From contig JAPLIB010000092.1 in NCBI GenBank assembly GCA_026389335.1, forward strand, positions 62,001-126,000: a stretch of 64,000 nucleotides of DNA, in the 5' to 3' direction. Positions 33,669-41,470 of this stretch are shown piece after piece. Made by a program: the position numbers and the translations under genes. The notes beneath the pieces are model-generated. The model did not search any database, was not told where the DNA came from, and saw nothing but the letters and a program-made list of their open reading frames with translations. The DNA comes from Cyanobacteriota bacterium. GTDB lineage: Bacteria; Cyanobacteriota; Cyanobacteriia; PCC-6307; Cyanobiaceae. Positions within the stretch are counted from its first letter, which is position 1. Each line of letters opens with the position of its first letter.

Positions 33669-34412
33669 TCAGGCGGCCATCGCTCGACGCAGCAGGCGGG
33701 CCGCCTCAGCGGAGCCGAAGCCGATCGTTTCCAGCGACTGCTGGAACTCCTCGCCGAAGCTCGCCACCAGCTCCACCGGATCCATGCCGATCACACGCAT
33801 GTCGTCTACCAGGGCTCGCAGGATCCCGAGAACGGTGGGCAGGGCCTGCAGGCAGATGGCGGCGACGGCCTCCTGCACCGCCGCGAAGCGCTGCTGCAGC
33901 CACACTTCGCCGTAGTCGAGATGTTCGGTTTCATCGGCGAGCACGGCGGCGGTGATCGGCCGGGCGAAGCCATCGGCCACGGGTAGATAACTGCGATAGG
34001 CCGCCACCGCAAAGCATTCCACGATCAGGCACTGGATCACGAGGCAGGCGGGAATTTCGCCGCGCTCGTCGCATTGGCGAAAGAGCTGATGCAGGGGCGC
34101 GAACAACTGTTTGGCCAGGCGGATATCAGGTTTGATGCCGAGATTCTGGGCGCAGGTGCTCAACTCCCGGGCATGGTGGCCTTCCATCTCTCCCAGCCGC
34201 AACAGCTCGGCTCCGTCTGCAGGGATGGCCCGGGCCAGCCGGCGGAAGTGGTGATGGGCCAGGGTTTCCCCCACCACCACCACGCCATTGATGCGGCTGT
34301 AGGAATGCCGGTAGGCCGCGGAGCCGGTATCGGGGATGGCCTGCGCGGCGATCTGGGGCAGTGGGTTGCTGGGGCGTGGTGGGTTGATCTGAGGTCCAGG
34401 GGTCACCGTCAT
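33669..34412 (-). CDS. Aldehyde-deformylating oxygenase-like ferritin-fold protein
   Basis: 247 aa. Clear homologue of cyanobacterial aldehyde-deformylating oxygenase (ADO), which makes alkanes from fatty aldehydes with a di-iron centre: YSRINGVVVVGE, LGEMEGHHARE, ACLVIQCLIVECFAVAAY, ADETEHLDYGE. The six carboxylate/His ligands (E49, E77, H80, E132, E161, H164) show exactly the spacing of known ADOs (28, 3, 52, 29, 3). The sequence is, however, divergent, and the usual neighbour acyl-ACP reductase is absent; instead it ends a hemerythrin-acsF-glycosyltransferase operon. It could act on another substrate. ATGA overlap with the glycosyltransferase gene. Confidence 0.85.
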   Translation of the reverse strand: MTVTPGPQINPPRPSNPLPQIAAQAIPDTGSAAYRHSYSRINGVVVVGETLAHHHFRRLARAIPADGAELLRLGEMEGHHARELSTCAQNLGIKPDIRLAKQLFAPLHQLFRQCDERGEIPACLVIQCLIVECFAVAAYRSYLPVADGFARPITAAVLADETEHLDYGEVWLQQRFAAVQEAVAAICLQALPTVLGILRALVDDMRVIGMDPVELVASFGEEFQQSLETIGFGSAEAARLLRRAMAA

Positions 34413-35356
34413 GAGGAGCTGGCGTGGAGGGGGGCAGGGGATGGATCGGGGACGGAGAGGGGATGATTCATGGCGGCCCGGGCGGCCTGCCAACGCTCCG
34501 ATTGGGGCATCGTCTGGCAGTCGTCGAACCAGGGGCCGCCGAGGGTGTAGTGCAGGATGCGGGCGCTTGCCGGCACCGGTTGCACCCCCACCAGCACATT
34601 CCATTCCGGCGGCAGATCGCCGATGGCTTCGTCTGCGAGCCAGCGGAACTGGTGCAGTTCCAGCCCACTGGCAGTGTTCACGTATTCGGGGGTGAGCCGG
34701 CGGCAACGGCTGCAGTTGAACAACACCACCGACGACCAGTTCTTGCGGCCGTAAGGGCTCTGGGGCATGCCCTGGAATTTGTGCCCCTGCTCGCACTGCT
34801 GCTGATGCTTCACCACCTGCACGGCCTTGGTCTCATCGCGCAGGGCCCAGAGCTCGGCCAGGTCGCCCTGGCAAAGCATGTCGGCATCGATGAACAGCGC
34901 CCAGCCGTCGTAGCCGGCCAGCCAGGGCACCAGGAAGCGGCTGAAGGAAAAGGCCGTGCTCTGCAGGGGATGGTGCTGACGTTGGTAGACGTTGCCGAGC
35001 TGGGAGAGCCTCACCTGGGCGATCTGCACAGGGGTGCTGGCATGGGCCTGGATCGAGTCGGTGAGCACGTTCACAGCCACGTCCTCGCGGGGGTCGTAGC
35101 CGATGAACACCCGCGGTGTCTCCCTGCCGGTGAGGGGCCCTCTGGGGCTTGGGGCGAGGGACGCCGCTGGGCCCGTCAGCGCTGGGTGTGGAGGGGTTGA
35201 GCTCTGCTGTAGTGAACTCTGCTGTAGTGAATCGTGCTGCGCTAAACCGTGCTGCACTGAACCGCGCTGCGCTGAATCTTGCTGCGCTGAACCGTGCTGG
35301 GTGGAAGCTGGTTTCACTGTGCTCTGCAGCGTTTGCAGCGTTGCCGGTATCGTCAT
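34409..35356 (-). CDS. Glycosyltransferase (GT8-like)
   Basis: 315 aa. The first ~75 residues are low complexity built from a degenerate 5-residue repeat (QHGSAQQDSAQRGS...), encoded by a 15-bp tandem repeat around 35200-35300. The catalytic part has RVFIGYDPREDVAVNVLTDSI, FSRFLVPWLAGYDGWALFIDADML (the metal-binding DxD), and a C-terminal GPWFDDC segment, as in nucleotide-sugar transferases of the GT8/GT-A type. Acceptor unknown. It is ATGA-coupled on both sides, to acsF and to the ADO-like gene, an unexpected partner for tetrapyrrole enzymes. Confidence 0.75.
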   Translation of the reverse strand: MTIPATLQTLQSTVKPASTQHGSAQQDSAQRGSVQHGLAQHDSLQQSSLQQSSTPPHPALTGPAASLAPSPRGPLTGRETPRVFIGYDPREDVAVNVLTDSIQAHASTPVQIAQVRLSQLGNVYQRQHHPLQSTAFSFSRFLVPWLAGYDGWALFIDADMLCQGDLAELWALRDETKAVQVVKHQQQCEQGHKFQGMPQSPYGRKNWSSVVLFNCSRCRRLTPEYVNTASGLELHQFRWLADEAIGDLPPEWNVLVGVQPVPASARILHYTLGGPWFDDCQTMPQSERWQAARAAMNHPLSVPDPSPAPLHASSS

Positions 35357-36417
35357 GCGACCACCTCGGCCGAGGCCACCATCGGTTGGCAGAACTGCTG
35401 CAGCAGCTGGCTGGCGAACTGGGCGCGCAGCTGCAACCGCTGCAGCCAGGGGCGGCTGCCAGCCGGAGTTTCGGCGAGGGCCTTGAGCTGCAGGAAGGTT
35501 TCCACCAGTTGGTCCCGCAGCTGCAGATAGCGGCTGTTGTCGAGATCGAACACCATCGGGAAGGCGCGCTGGGCGGTGCGGTTGGTCTGCCGCATCACCT
35601 CGTCATCAAAGCGGGCCGGATCGAGCCCCAGCAGTTCGTAGAAGTCGCCGCGCTCACACACTGTGAGGCTATGGGTGAGGAACACGGACCAGAGAAAGAA
35701 CCGACTCAGCAGGCGTCCGCGCAGGCCACGGCGCAGGCCCGGCCAACAGCGAATCAGCATGTTGAAAATGTCGCCATGGCGGTTCTCGTCCTGGCACCAG
35801 GGCTCAAAGAAATCGAACAGGGGCGCGACGCTGTTGTCCGGATGGGCCTTGAGATGGCGATCGATCAGGATGTAGCGCCAGTAGCCGATTTTTTCAGATA
35901 GGTACACCGAATACAGCACCCAGCTGAGCGGAAACCAGGTGATCGGCCGTTTGCCACTCAGGGAGGGAAGATCAATTGTGATGCCCTCGGCCACCAGTGC
36001 GCGATTGAGAAAACCGGCATGGCGCGCTTCATCGCGGGCCATCAGCTGGAACAGGCGGCCCAGATCGGTGCGGCCGGCCTGGATCAGGCGGCGGGAGAGT
36101 TCCTTGAATAGCAGGAAGCCGGAAAACTCCGACACACACGAGCGCACTAGATAGCTCTCATACGCCTCCTTGTCGGCAGCTGAGAGCGCCCGCAGGCGAT
36201 CGAGGGGGGTGCGTCGATCGAAGTGATCGCGGTTGTAGTCGGCCTCCATCTCAGCGAGCATGGCGTCGAAGATTGGCCGTTGCGGTTCGATATTGGTGGT
36301 GGCGGCCTTGGCGATCTGGGTGGTGTAGAAGCGCGGCGTCAGCAGGTCTTCGCGCAGATGGGGGGCGGCACCGACGCTGGCGGTCGCTGCCGGGCTGGGG
36401 CTGGAGAGGCTGGTCAT
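35353..36417 (-). CDS. acsF: Mg-protoporphyrin IX monomethyl ester (oxidative) cyclase
   Basis: 354 aa from the ATG at 36417. Di-iron enzyme that forms the isocyclic ring of chlorophyll using O2. The ExxH ligand pairs are in ARDEARHAGFLNRAL and CQDENRHGDIF; other conserved blocks are FYTTQIAKAA, DFDRRTPLDRL-like (HFDRRTPLDRL), SEFSGFLLFKELSRRL and TWFPLSWVLYSVYLSEKIGYWRYI. Cyanobacteria often have two isozymes, one used in low oxygen; placement beside a hemerythrin and near ho/hemN suggests this is the low-oxygen form. ATGA overlaps with both neighbours. Confidence 0.95.
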   Translation of the reverse strand: MTSLSSPSPAATASVGAAPHLREDLLTPRFYTTQIAKAATTNIEPQRPIFDAMLAEMEADYNRDHFDRRTPLDRLRALSAADKEAYESYLVRSCVSEFSGFLLFKELSRRLIQAGRTDLGRLFQLMARDEARHAGFLNRALVAEGITIDLPSLSGKRPITWFPLSWVLYSVYLSEKIGYWRYILIDRHLKAHPDNSVAPLFDFFEPWCQDENRHGDIFNMLIRCWPGLRRGLRGRLLSRFFLWSVFLTHSLTVCERGDFYELLGLDPARFDDEVMRQTNRTAQRAFPMVFDLDNSRYLQLRDQLVETFLQLKALAETPAGSRPWLQRLQLRAQFASQLLQQFCQPMVASAEVVA

Positions 36418-36992
36418 GGTTGGGGATCGGCGATGGAATGGGCCATGGCGTAGGCGCGGGCATCGGGGCCGGCGCAGTGCTCCAGCAGCCAGGCCTGCAG
36501 GGCCCGCAGCCAGAACAGCTGTTGCCGGTGATCTGTGCCGGCTTGGTGCAAGCCCGCCTGGGTGTCGCGGGCGACCTGCTGATGGCTGGCCCGGTGCCCT
36601 GGGCAGAGGCAGCCGCAGGCGCCCAGCCAGCGCTCCTCCAGCCGCAGGTGCAGGTGCAGCTTCAGCAGCAGCTGTTGGTTGGCCGAGGCCGTCGCGGCCG
36701 CAGACTCGTCCATCGACTCCTGCCCGCCGCCTGCGGCGAGCAGGGTGAGAATCCGCTCGGCGATTCGCTCGCGCAGCATTTGATGCTGGCGCTCCAGCAG
36801 CTGCTCCCGTTCGGGCCATGAACCAGGCCAGCGGCGAGGGCCAGCTGTTTGTGCAGCCAACGTGGTAGCTGCTTGTGCAGCTGAGGCGGCAGCTGAGGCG
36901 GCAGCTGCAGCGGCGTCCGAAGGGGCGGCGGGCTGGTTGGCGGCGGGCCGGTTGGCCAGGGCCGCTGGAGCCTCGCTGAGGATCGGTGCCAT
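36414..36992 (-). CDS. Hemerythrin-like O2-binding protein
   Basis: 192 aa from the ATG at 36992, preceded by GGGAGGAG at a good distance. After an Ala-rich N-terminus, a helical domain carries a full set of hemerythrin ligands in the expected pattern: H70 (ERQHQ), H115-xxx-E119, H133-xxx-H137, H172-xxxx-D177. Bacteriohemerythrins bind O2 reversibly at a di-iron site and act as sensors, stores or O2 deliverers. An insertion between the first and second helix makes it longer than typical. First gene of the operon with acsF; ends in an ATGA overlap with it. Confidence 0.75.
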   Translation of the reverse strand: MAPILSEAPAALANRPAANQPAAPSDAAAAAASAAASAAQAATTLAAQTAGPRRWPGSWPEREQLLERQHQMLRERIAERILTLLAAGGGQESMDESAAATASANQQLLLKLHLHLRLEERWLGACGCLCPGHRASHQQVARDTQAGLHQAGTDHRQQLFWLRALQAWLLEHCAGPDARAYAMAHSIADPQP

Positions 36993-37070
36993 CAGGCTCC
37001 TCCCTTGCCTGACCAGGCCCTTCCCTTTGCAGACAACGTCATGGCAGCAACTCCATCGCGGCACTCGTGT

Positions 37071-37094
37071 CATAACGACATCGTGATACTACGT
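37071..37094 (+). promoter_or_regulatory. Candidate operator upstream of hemerythrin operon
   Basis: CATAACGAC (37071-37079) then TACTACGT (37087-37094) resembles the pair CATAACAAC/TATAACGT upstream of heme oxygenase with 7 instead of 8 bp between. The segment overlaps the short palindrome ACGA-CA-TCGT (37075-37084). It is about 80 bp upstream of the hemerythrin start. It could bind the divergent ArsR-type regulator. Confidence 0.35.
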
Positions 37095-37315
37095 CAAGCG
37101 AGAGCCCGGATAGGGGGAAGGGGCGATAGCGGCAATGGCTGATAGGGGTGAGTGTCGGCCGCAGGGTCCGGCACTCCTATCCGCCTGCGCTAACCTTCTG
37201 GAGCTCCGGGACTTTGCCAACAGCAGCTGGCTCCGTCCTGGCTCGGAGTGGGCCATCGCCAGGCCTGCTGTTCTGCTGTACGACCTCTGTCACCGGCCCT
37301 CGTTACCTGGCCTCC

Positions 37316-37366
37316 CTCCCGGTCTGCTTTGCTCGCTTTCGCTCCCGGTCTGCTTTGCTCGCTTCG
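37316..37366. repeat. 25/26-bp direct repeat, 2 units
   Basis: CTCCCGGTCTGCTTTGCTCG... occurs at 37316-37341 and again at 37342-37366 with one base missing. Noncoding, about 50 bp before the ArsR-type start. Confidence 0.85.
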
Positions 37367-37417
37367 CTTGACGCCTCCAACGCACGTTCCTGACGCCAAC
37401 CTCGTTCTGCTGTTTTC

Positions 37418-37723
37418 ATGGAAGCCCTGGCCGACTACTTCAAGGTGTTCTCCGAGCCCAATCGGCTGGCGGTGCTTGAGGCCCTGCGCGATGGGCCGCT
37501 CAATGTCACGGCTGTTGTCGACAAGACCGGCCTCAGTCAGGCGTTGGTGTCGAAGCATCTGAAGCTGTTGATGATCGCCGGCGTCGTGCACCGCCGTCCC
37601 GAGGGTTCGCTTGTCTTTTATGCCGTGATCGACCGCTCGGTCTTCAAGTTGATCTCCCAGGCCGAGAAATTGCTTCTGGCCTCCCGCCGTCTGCAACTTG
37701 AGATCCTGGCGGCCAGTCTTTGA
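37418..37723 (+). CDS. ArsR/SmtB-family transcriptional regulator
   Basis: 101 aa winged-helix repressor: DYFKVFSEPNRLAVLEALRDGPLNVTAVVDKTGLSQALVSKHLKLLMIAGVVHRRPEGSLVFYAVID. It contains no cysteine at all, so neither the classical ELCVCDL metal site nor a thiol switch of the BigR/SqrR type is available; the effector must be something else. It is divergent from the hemerythrin-acsF-GT-ADO operon, the natural candidate target, and its stop codon overlaps the start of the pentapeptide-repeat gene. Confidence 0.88.
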   Translation: MEALADYFKVFSEPNRLAVLEALRDGPLNVTAVVDKTGLSQALVSKHLKLLMIAGVVHRRPEGSLVFYAVIDRSVFKLISQAEKLLLASRRLQLEILAASL

Positions 37724-38373
37724 TGGCCGCCGCCGGGCCCTTGCCCGCCACGGTGGCGGAACTACGTCGGGCCCTGGCGGCTGGTGAGCGCCACTTCCCC
37801 GGTCTGCATCTGCTGGATGTCGATGGCGGTGAGCTCGCACTTGCCGGCTGTGATCTGCGCGGCGGATCGTTCCAGGAATCCCGCTTTGGCCACGCCTGTT
37901 TTCATGGCGCCAATCTGGCGGCCTGCGGTTTCCAGCAGGCCTTGATCTGGGGAGCTGATCTCTCGGCGGTGCAGGCGCCCCAATCCAGCTGGCAGGAAGC
38001 GGATCTTTCCGGTTCGCGGCTGCAGCAGGCCGACCTGCGGCGCGCCCGGCTTCATCGTTGTTGTCTGCGGGGAGTGGTGGCTGCCGGTAGCCGTTGGTGT
38101 GAAGCCACCCTGGTGGATGTGGACTTCCGCAGTGGCCAGGACCAGCTCACCGATCTGGGCGGCGCTGATTTCCGTGGCGCCGATCTGAGCTTTGCCCAGT
38201 TGCAGGGGGTGCAGATGCGCGGGGCCGACCTTCGTGGCTGCTGCCTCTATGGCGCCAACTTCAGTGGCGCCGATCTGCGCCAGGCCGATCTGAGGGGCTG
38301 TGATCTCACCGCTTGCCAGCTCGATGGCGCCGACTTGCAGCAGGCCCAGCTCGAGACTGCCGCCGGCGCTTGA
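37723..38373 (+). CDS. Pentapeptide-repeat protein
   Basis: 216 aa from the ATG at 37723 (1-bp overlap with arsR). From about residue 30 on it is built of A(D/N)LxX pentapeptides (GGADFRGADLSFAQLQGVQMRGADLRGCCLYGANFSGADL...), which fold into a right-handed quadrilateral beta-helix. Interrupted by a short non-repeat segment near residue 130 (RSGQDQLTDLGG). Cyanobacteria have many such proteins; functions are mostly unknown. Coupling with the regulator is noteworthy. Confidence 0.92.
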   Translation: MAAAGPLPATVAELRRALAAGERHFPGLHLLDVDGGELALAGCDLRGGSFQESRFGHACFHGANLAACGFQQALIWGADLSAVQAPQSSWQEADLSGSRLQQADLRRARLHRCCLRGVVAAGSRWCEATLVDVDFRSGQDQLTDLGGADFRGADLSFAQLQGVQMRGADLRGCCLYGANFSGADLRQADLRGCDLTACQLDGADLQQAQLETAAGA

Positions 38374-38580
38374 GCCGCGGCGGCATGCCGATCGGCGGGC
38401 TGCTTCCGCCGCCAACCCAGCCGGGGCCATCAGGCTTCGACCAGGCAACCGCTGGGCGCTCGCTGATGGCTTTGCCGCCGGGTGTGCAGATCCCGTTCGT
38501 ACAGTTTCAGCCCACCACCTTCTGAACGCTGCTGCTGATGCTGGGCTTGAGTGATGGCGGTGCCGTGGAGGGACTGGCCG

Positions 38581-38604
38581 CGTGCCGCGCCCGGGCGCGG
38601 CACG
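38581..38604. repeat. Perfect 24-bp palindrome before the PfkB gene
   Basis: CGTGCCGCGCCC (38581-38592) is followed immediately by its exact reverse complement GGGCGCGGCACG (38593-38604). It ends 4 bp before the ATG at 38609 and occupies the ribosome-binding position. It could be an operator or form a hairpin that blocks translation. Confidence 0.9.
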
Positions 38605-38608
38605 ATTG

Positions 38609-39520
38609 ATGGTGCCCGATCTGACTACGGTGCCGATTCCGCTGGCCCAGTTGCCACCCCTGGGGCCGTTGCAGCTGGCGGTGGTGGGCCATGTGGAGCT
38701 GGTGAGCTTCGTAGCGGTGAGCCATCTGCCGCAGGCCGGCGAGATTCAGCGGGCCGCTGATTTTCATGAATGCGCTGCGGGTGGTGGGGCCGTGGTCGCG
38801 GTCCAGCTCGCCCGCTTGCTGGGGCGCCCTGTGCCGTTCTTCACCGCCTTGGGGCGGGATGCCTACGGCGAGCGGGCGGCGGCGGAGCTCACGGCCCTCG
38901 GCTTGGACCTGCAGGTGGCCTGGCGCGACGGCCCCAGCCGCCGGGCAATCACGTTTGTGGACGGGGACGGCGAACGCACGATCACGGTGATTGGTGAGCG
39001 CCTCAATCCAGCGGCTGCCGATCCCCTGCCCTGGGATCGGCTGGCGGCCTGCGACGGCGTGTTCGTGACGGCGGCCGATGGGCCGGCGCTGCAGCAGGCC
39101 CGCCGGGCGCGGCTGCTGGCGGCGACCCCGCGGGTGCGGCTGCAGCTGCTGGCCCAGGCGGGGGTCCAACTGGATGCCCTGATTGGCAGCGGCCTCGATC
39201 CAGCCGAGCGCTATCGCCCCGGGGATCTGGCCCTGGAGCCGGCCCTGGTGATCGCCACCGAGGGGGGCGCCGGTGGTCGGGCCATTCCGGGCGGACGCTT
39301 TGCGGCGCCGCAGCGCCTTCGGCCGGTTCAGGACACCTATGGGGCCGGTGATTCGTTCGCCGCCGGGGTCACCGCCGGCCTGGCCGCCGGCTGGAGCGTG
39401 GCCGAGGCGATCAGCCTGGGCTGCCATTGCGGTGCCGCCTGCCTCGATGGGCGCGGACCCTATGGCGCCCAGCTGCGCCATTCCCCGGCTGGCTGGCGGC
39501 TGGCGGAGGGGGCTGGCTGA
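38609..39520 (+). CDS. PfkB-family carbohydrate kinase
   Basis: 303 aa from the ATG at 38609 (a GTG at 38582 inside the palindrome is an alternative). Ribokinase fold: LAVVGHVELVSFVAV, GGGAVVAVQLARLLG, FTALGRDAYGERAAAEL near the N-terminus and the PfkB signature DTYGAGDSFAAGVTAGLA with the catalytic Asp near the end. It phosphorylates a sugar or nucleoside; substrate not evident. It follows the pentapeptide gene by about 235 bp holding nothing but the palindrome and very short frames. Confidence 0.9.
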   Translation: MVPDLTTVPIPLAQLPPLGPLQLAVVGHVELVSFVAVSHLPQAGEIQRAADFHECAAGGGAVVAVQLARLLGRPVPFFTALGRDAYGERAAAELTALGLDLQVAWRDGPSRRAITFVDGDGERTITVIGERLNPAAADPLPWDRLAACDGVFVTAADGPALQQARRARLLAATPRVRLQLLAQAGVQLDALIGSGLDPAERYRPGDLALEPALVIATEGGAGGRAIPGGRFAAPQRLRPVQDTYGAGDSFAAGVTAGLAAGWSVAEAISLGCHCGAACLDGRGPYGAQLRHSPAGWRLAEGAG

Positions 39521-39561
39521 TCAACGATCAGAATGGCCCCACTTCCAACCTCGGCCCCGCC

Positions 39562-40086
39562 ATGGTTCAGCCCAGCGATTCGGTCAGCACCGGCGATCTC
39601 GATCTGCTGCGTCTGCTTTGTTGCGTCGCCTGGAGTGATGGCGAGGTGTCGCCGGAGGAGCGGCGGCTGTTGGAGGTGCTGGCGCGGCGTTATTTCGTGG
39701 CCAAGGTCGGCCTGCCGGAGGCTGCCGATGCGGTGGCGGAGATGATCGCCGGCGCGATGGGACTCGAGGTGATCGAGGAGCTGGCACCACGGTTCAGCGG
39801 CCACGACGAGAAGCAGCTGGCCCTCAAGTTGGCCTACATGGTGATTCGTGTGGGCCGCAATCTCGGCGACACCTCCTCCATCAATCAACGGGAGAAGGTG
39901 GCCTACCGGCGATTGGTGGATGCGCTCGGCCTGGAGCAGGGCGAGGTGGAGGAAGCGGAGTGGGCCGCCGAGCAGGAGCTCAAGCAACACACCAATCTCT
40001 TTGCTGTGCTGGCCAGTCGCTTCGCTTCCCTCGGGGCCTGGCCCAGCGATACCTTGCTCGATATGCCCGGAGCCATGCGCCTCTGA
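39562..40086 (+). CDS. TerB-like (tellurite resistance/DUF533-like) protein
   Basis: 174 aa from the ATG at 39562 (MVQPSDSVSTGDLDLLRLL). Helical TerB domain: LLCCVAWSDGEVSPEERRLLEVLARRYF, repeated acidic motif, and EKQLALKLAYMVIRVG...INQREKVAYRRLVDALGL with the second acidic site. TerB-like domains bind metals and are membrane-associated stress proteins. C-terminal ~30 residues are unique. 41 bp after the kinase gene. Confidence 0.85.
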   Translation: MVQPSDSVSTGDLDLLRLLCCVAWSDGEVSPEERRLLEVLARRYFVAKVGLPEAADAVAEMIAGAMGLEVIEELAPRFSGHDEKQLALKLAYMVIRVGRNLGDTSSINQREKVAYRRLVDALGLEQGEVEEAEWAAEQELKQHTNLFAVLASRFASLGAWPSDTLLDMPGAMRL

Positions 40087-40152
40087 GTCGCGGCTCAGCG
40101 GTCGCTGTTCCGAAGTCGTGGTTCCGAAGTCGCGGCTCAGAGCTGGCTGGCC

Positions 40153-41285
40153 TCAGCGGTTCGGTGTCCAGAGGGTGCAGAACGCCACGGTCTGCTCGCC
40201 CTGGCTGAGGGTGCTGCAGCCCAGGCTCGTCGCCCGCGGTCGCTCCAGCAGGATCGCCCGATGCAGCGCTGAGGACGACCACTCCGCCACCACGCGCTGG
40301 GGATCCCAGTCCCGCAACGGGCCGCAGGTGAGCACCTCGCTGCTGGGCCTGAGGCCTGCTGCGCTGAGGGAATCCTGGAACGCCCGCCAGCGGCTGCGGT
40401 CATGGTCGCAGCCGCTGGCGCCGGCCAGGATGTTCTGCAACACCGGCTTGAGGTAGGCGCGATTGCGGGCCGCCAGCTCCGCCGGCAGTGCCTGGAAGGG
40501 GGGGCGACCCTGCTGTTGCCGCAACGCATTGACAGCATTCTCCAGGGCGCTGGCGTTGGGATCGGCGGCGCTGGGTGCCAGGGGTGAGTTCAGGCTGGGG
40601 TAGGCCCGCTGCAGGAAGTTCTGCAGGGCCTGCTGGGCGCTGAGCGGCGAGAGGAAGCCCTGGAACAGGGGCCCGTTAAGAATGGCTTCCACCTCGGCCG
40701 CGCTGAGGCGGCGCCGATCGCTCACCGAGCCATCGGCAGCCAGGTTGACCCGGTTACCACCGAACACGGCCGTGGGTCGGGCCTGGGCCGGGAGGACGCC
40801 CTGGCTCAAGGCCTCCACCAGCACCTTGCCTTCGAGCACGCTCAGCTCGGCCGCACCGGTTTCGCTCAGGTTGATCACGTAGTTGGTGCCGCGCACACTG
40901 AGGCGACTGGAGCGGGTGCAGCCGTTCTGCGGCCCCGACACCAGCACCTGCCCCTTGGTCAGAAAAAAGCAGCTGGTGCCCAGCTTCAGCTGGGAGAAGC
41001 GGTTGATGCGGGCCGTGCCGCCCGCCAGAAAGCCCAGCTGGGCGCGGCTGTTGCCGGTGCGCAGACGATCCGGCACCCGGGCGCCATCCCGCACCCTGGC
41101 CTGGCGCTGCTCGATGTAGACCTGGTTGCCATCGAGGATTTCCTGCACGGTGGCGGCTGGGCCTGGGGGGGCCGCCACTCCTGGCGGGGCCCCCCTGTCG
41201 CCATTGCCGTGCTGAGGGCCATGCCGAGGGCAAGCAGCCCGGGCCCCAGCGGGCCAGGCAAGTGGCTTGGATCCGATCCGGACAT
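40153..41285 (-). CDS. FecR-domain / CAP-like secreted protein with apparent frameshift
   Basis: Main frame: FecR domain (ATVQEILDGNQVYIEQRQARVRDGARV, then RTGNSRAQLGFLAGGTARI, LSVRGTNYVINL, ELSVLEGKVLV), a linker, and a C-terminal CAP/SCP-like domain (ALENAVNALRQQQGRPPF, WSSSALHRAILLERPRATSLGC) with four cysteines. The signal peptide (MSGSDPSHLPGPLGPG, LLALGMALSTAMATG, from 41285) lies in the neighbouring frame; one extra base in the six-C run at 41190-41195 would join them. As written, the main frame has no good start. Probably an exported surface protein. Confidence 0.7.
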
Positions 41286-41470
41286 GGCTCCGCACCCTGG
41301 GCGAGCGATCAGTCTGGGGCGGGGACCTGGAATCGGAACTGCTGATCCGTCCGGATGGAGGAGCGCCCTCCCCTCGCCCCAAGTCCGGACAGCGCCCCGG
41401 TGGGGGGATGGCAGAGTGCCGTGAGTGAATCAGCCTTTGCTGCCTGGGGTAGGCGCATGACCGGTAGACG

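Larger units (their letters stand above)
36993..37417. other. 425-bp divergent regulatory region, hemerythrin operon / arsR
   Basis: No gene is supported. It should contain the promoters of the minus-strand hemerythrin operon and the plus-strand ArsR-type gene. Visible elements are the candidate operator at 37071-37094 and a two-unit direct repeat at 37316-37366. Confidence 0.6.

Noticed and set aside
38466-38525. 19-aa ORF MALPPGVQIPF...PTTF before the PfkB gene
   Set aside because: Very short, with no ribosome-binding site that I can defend and no independent support.
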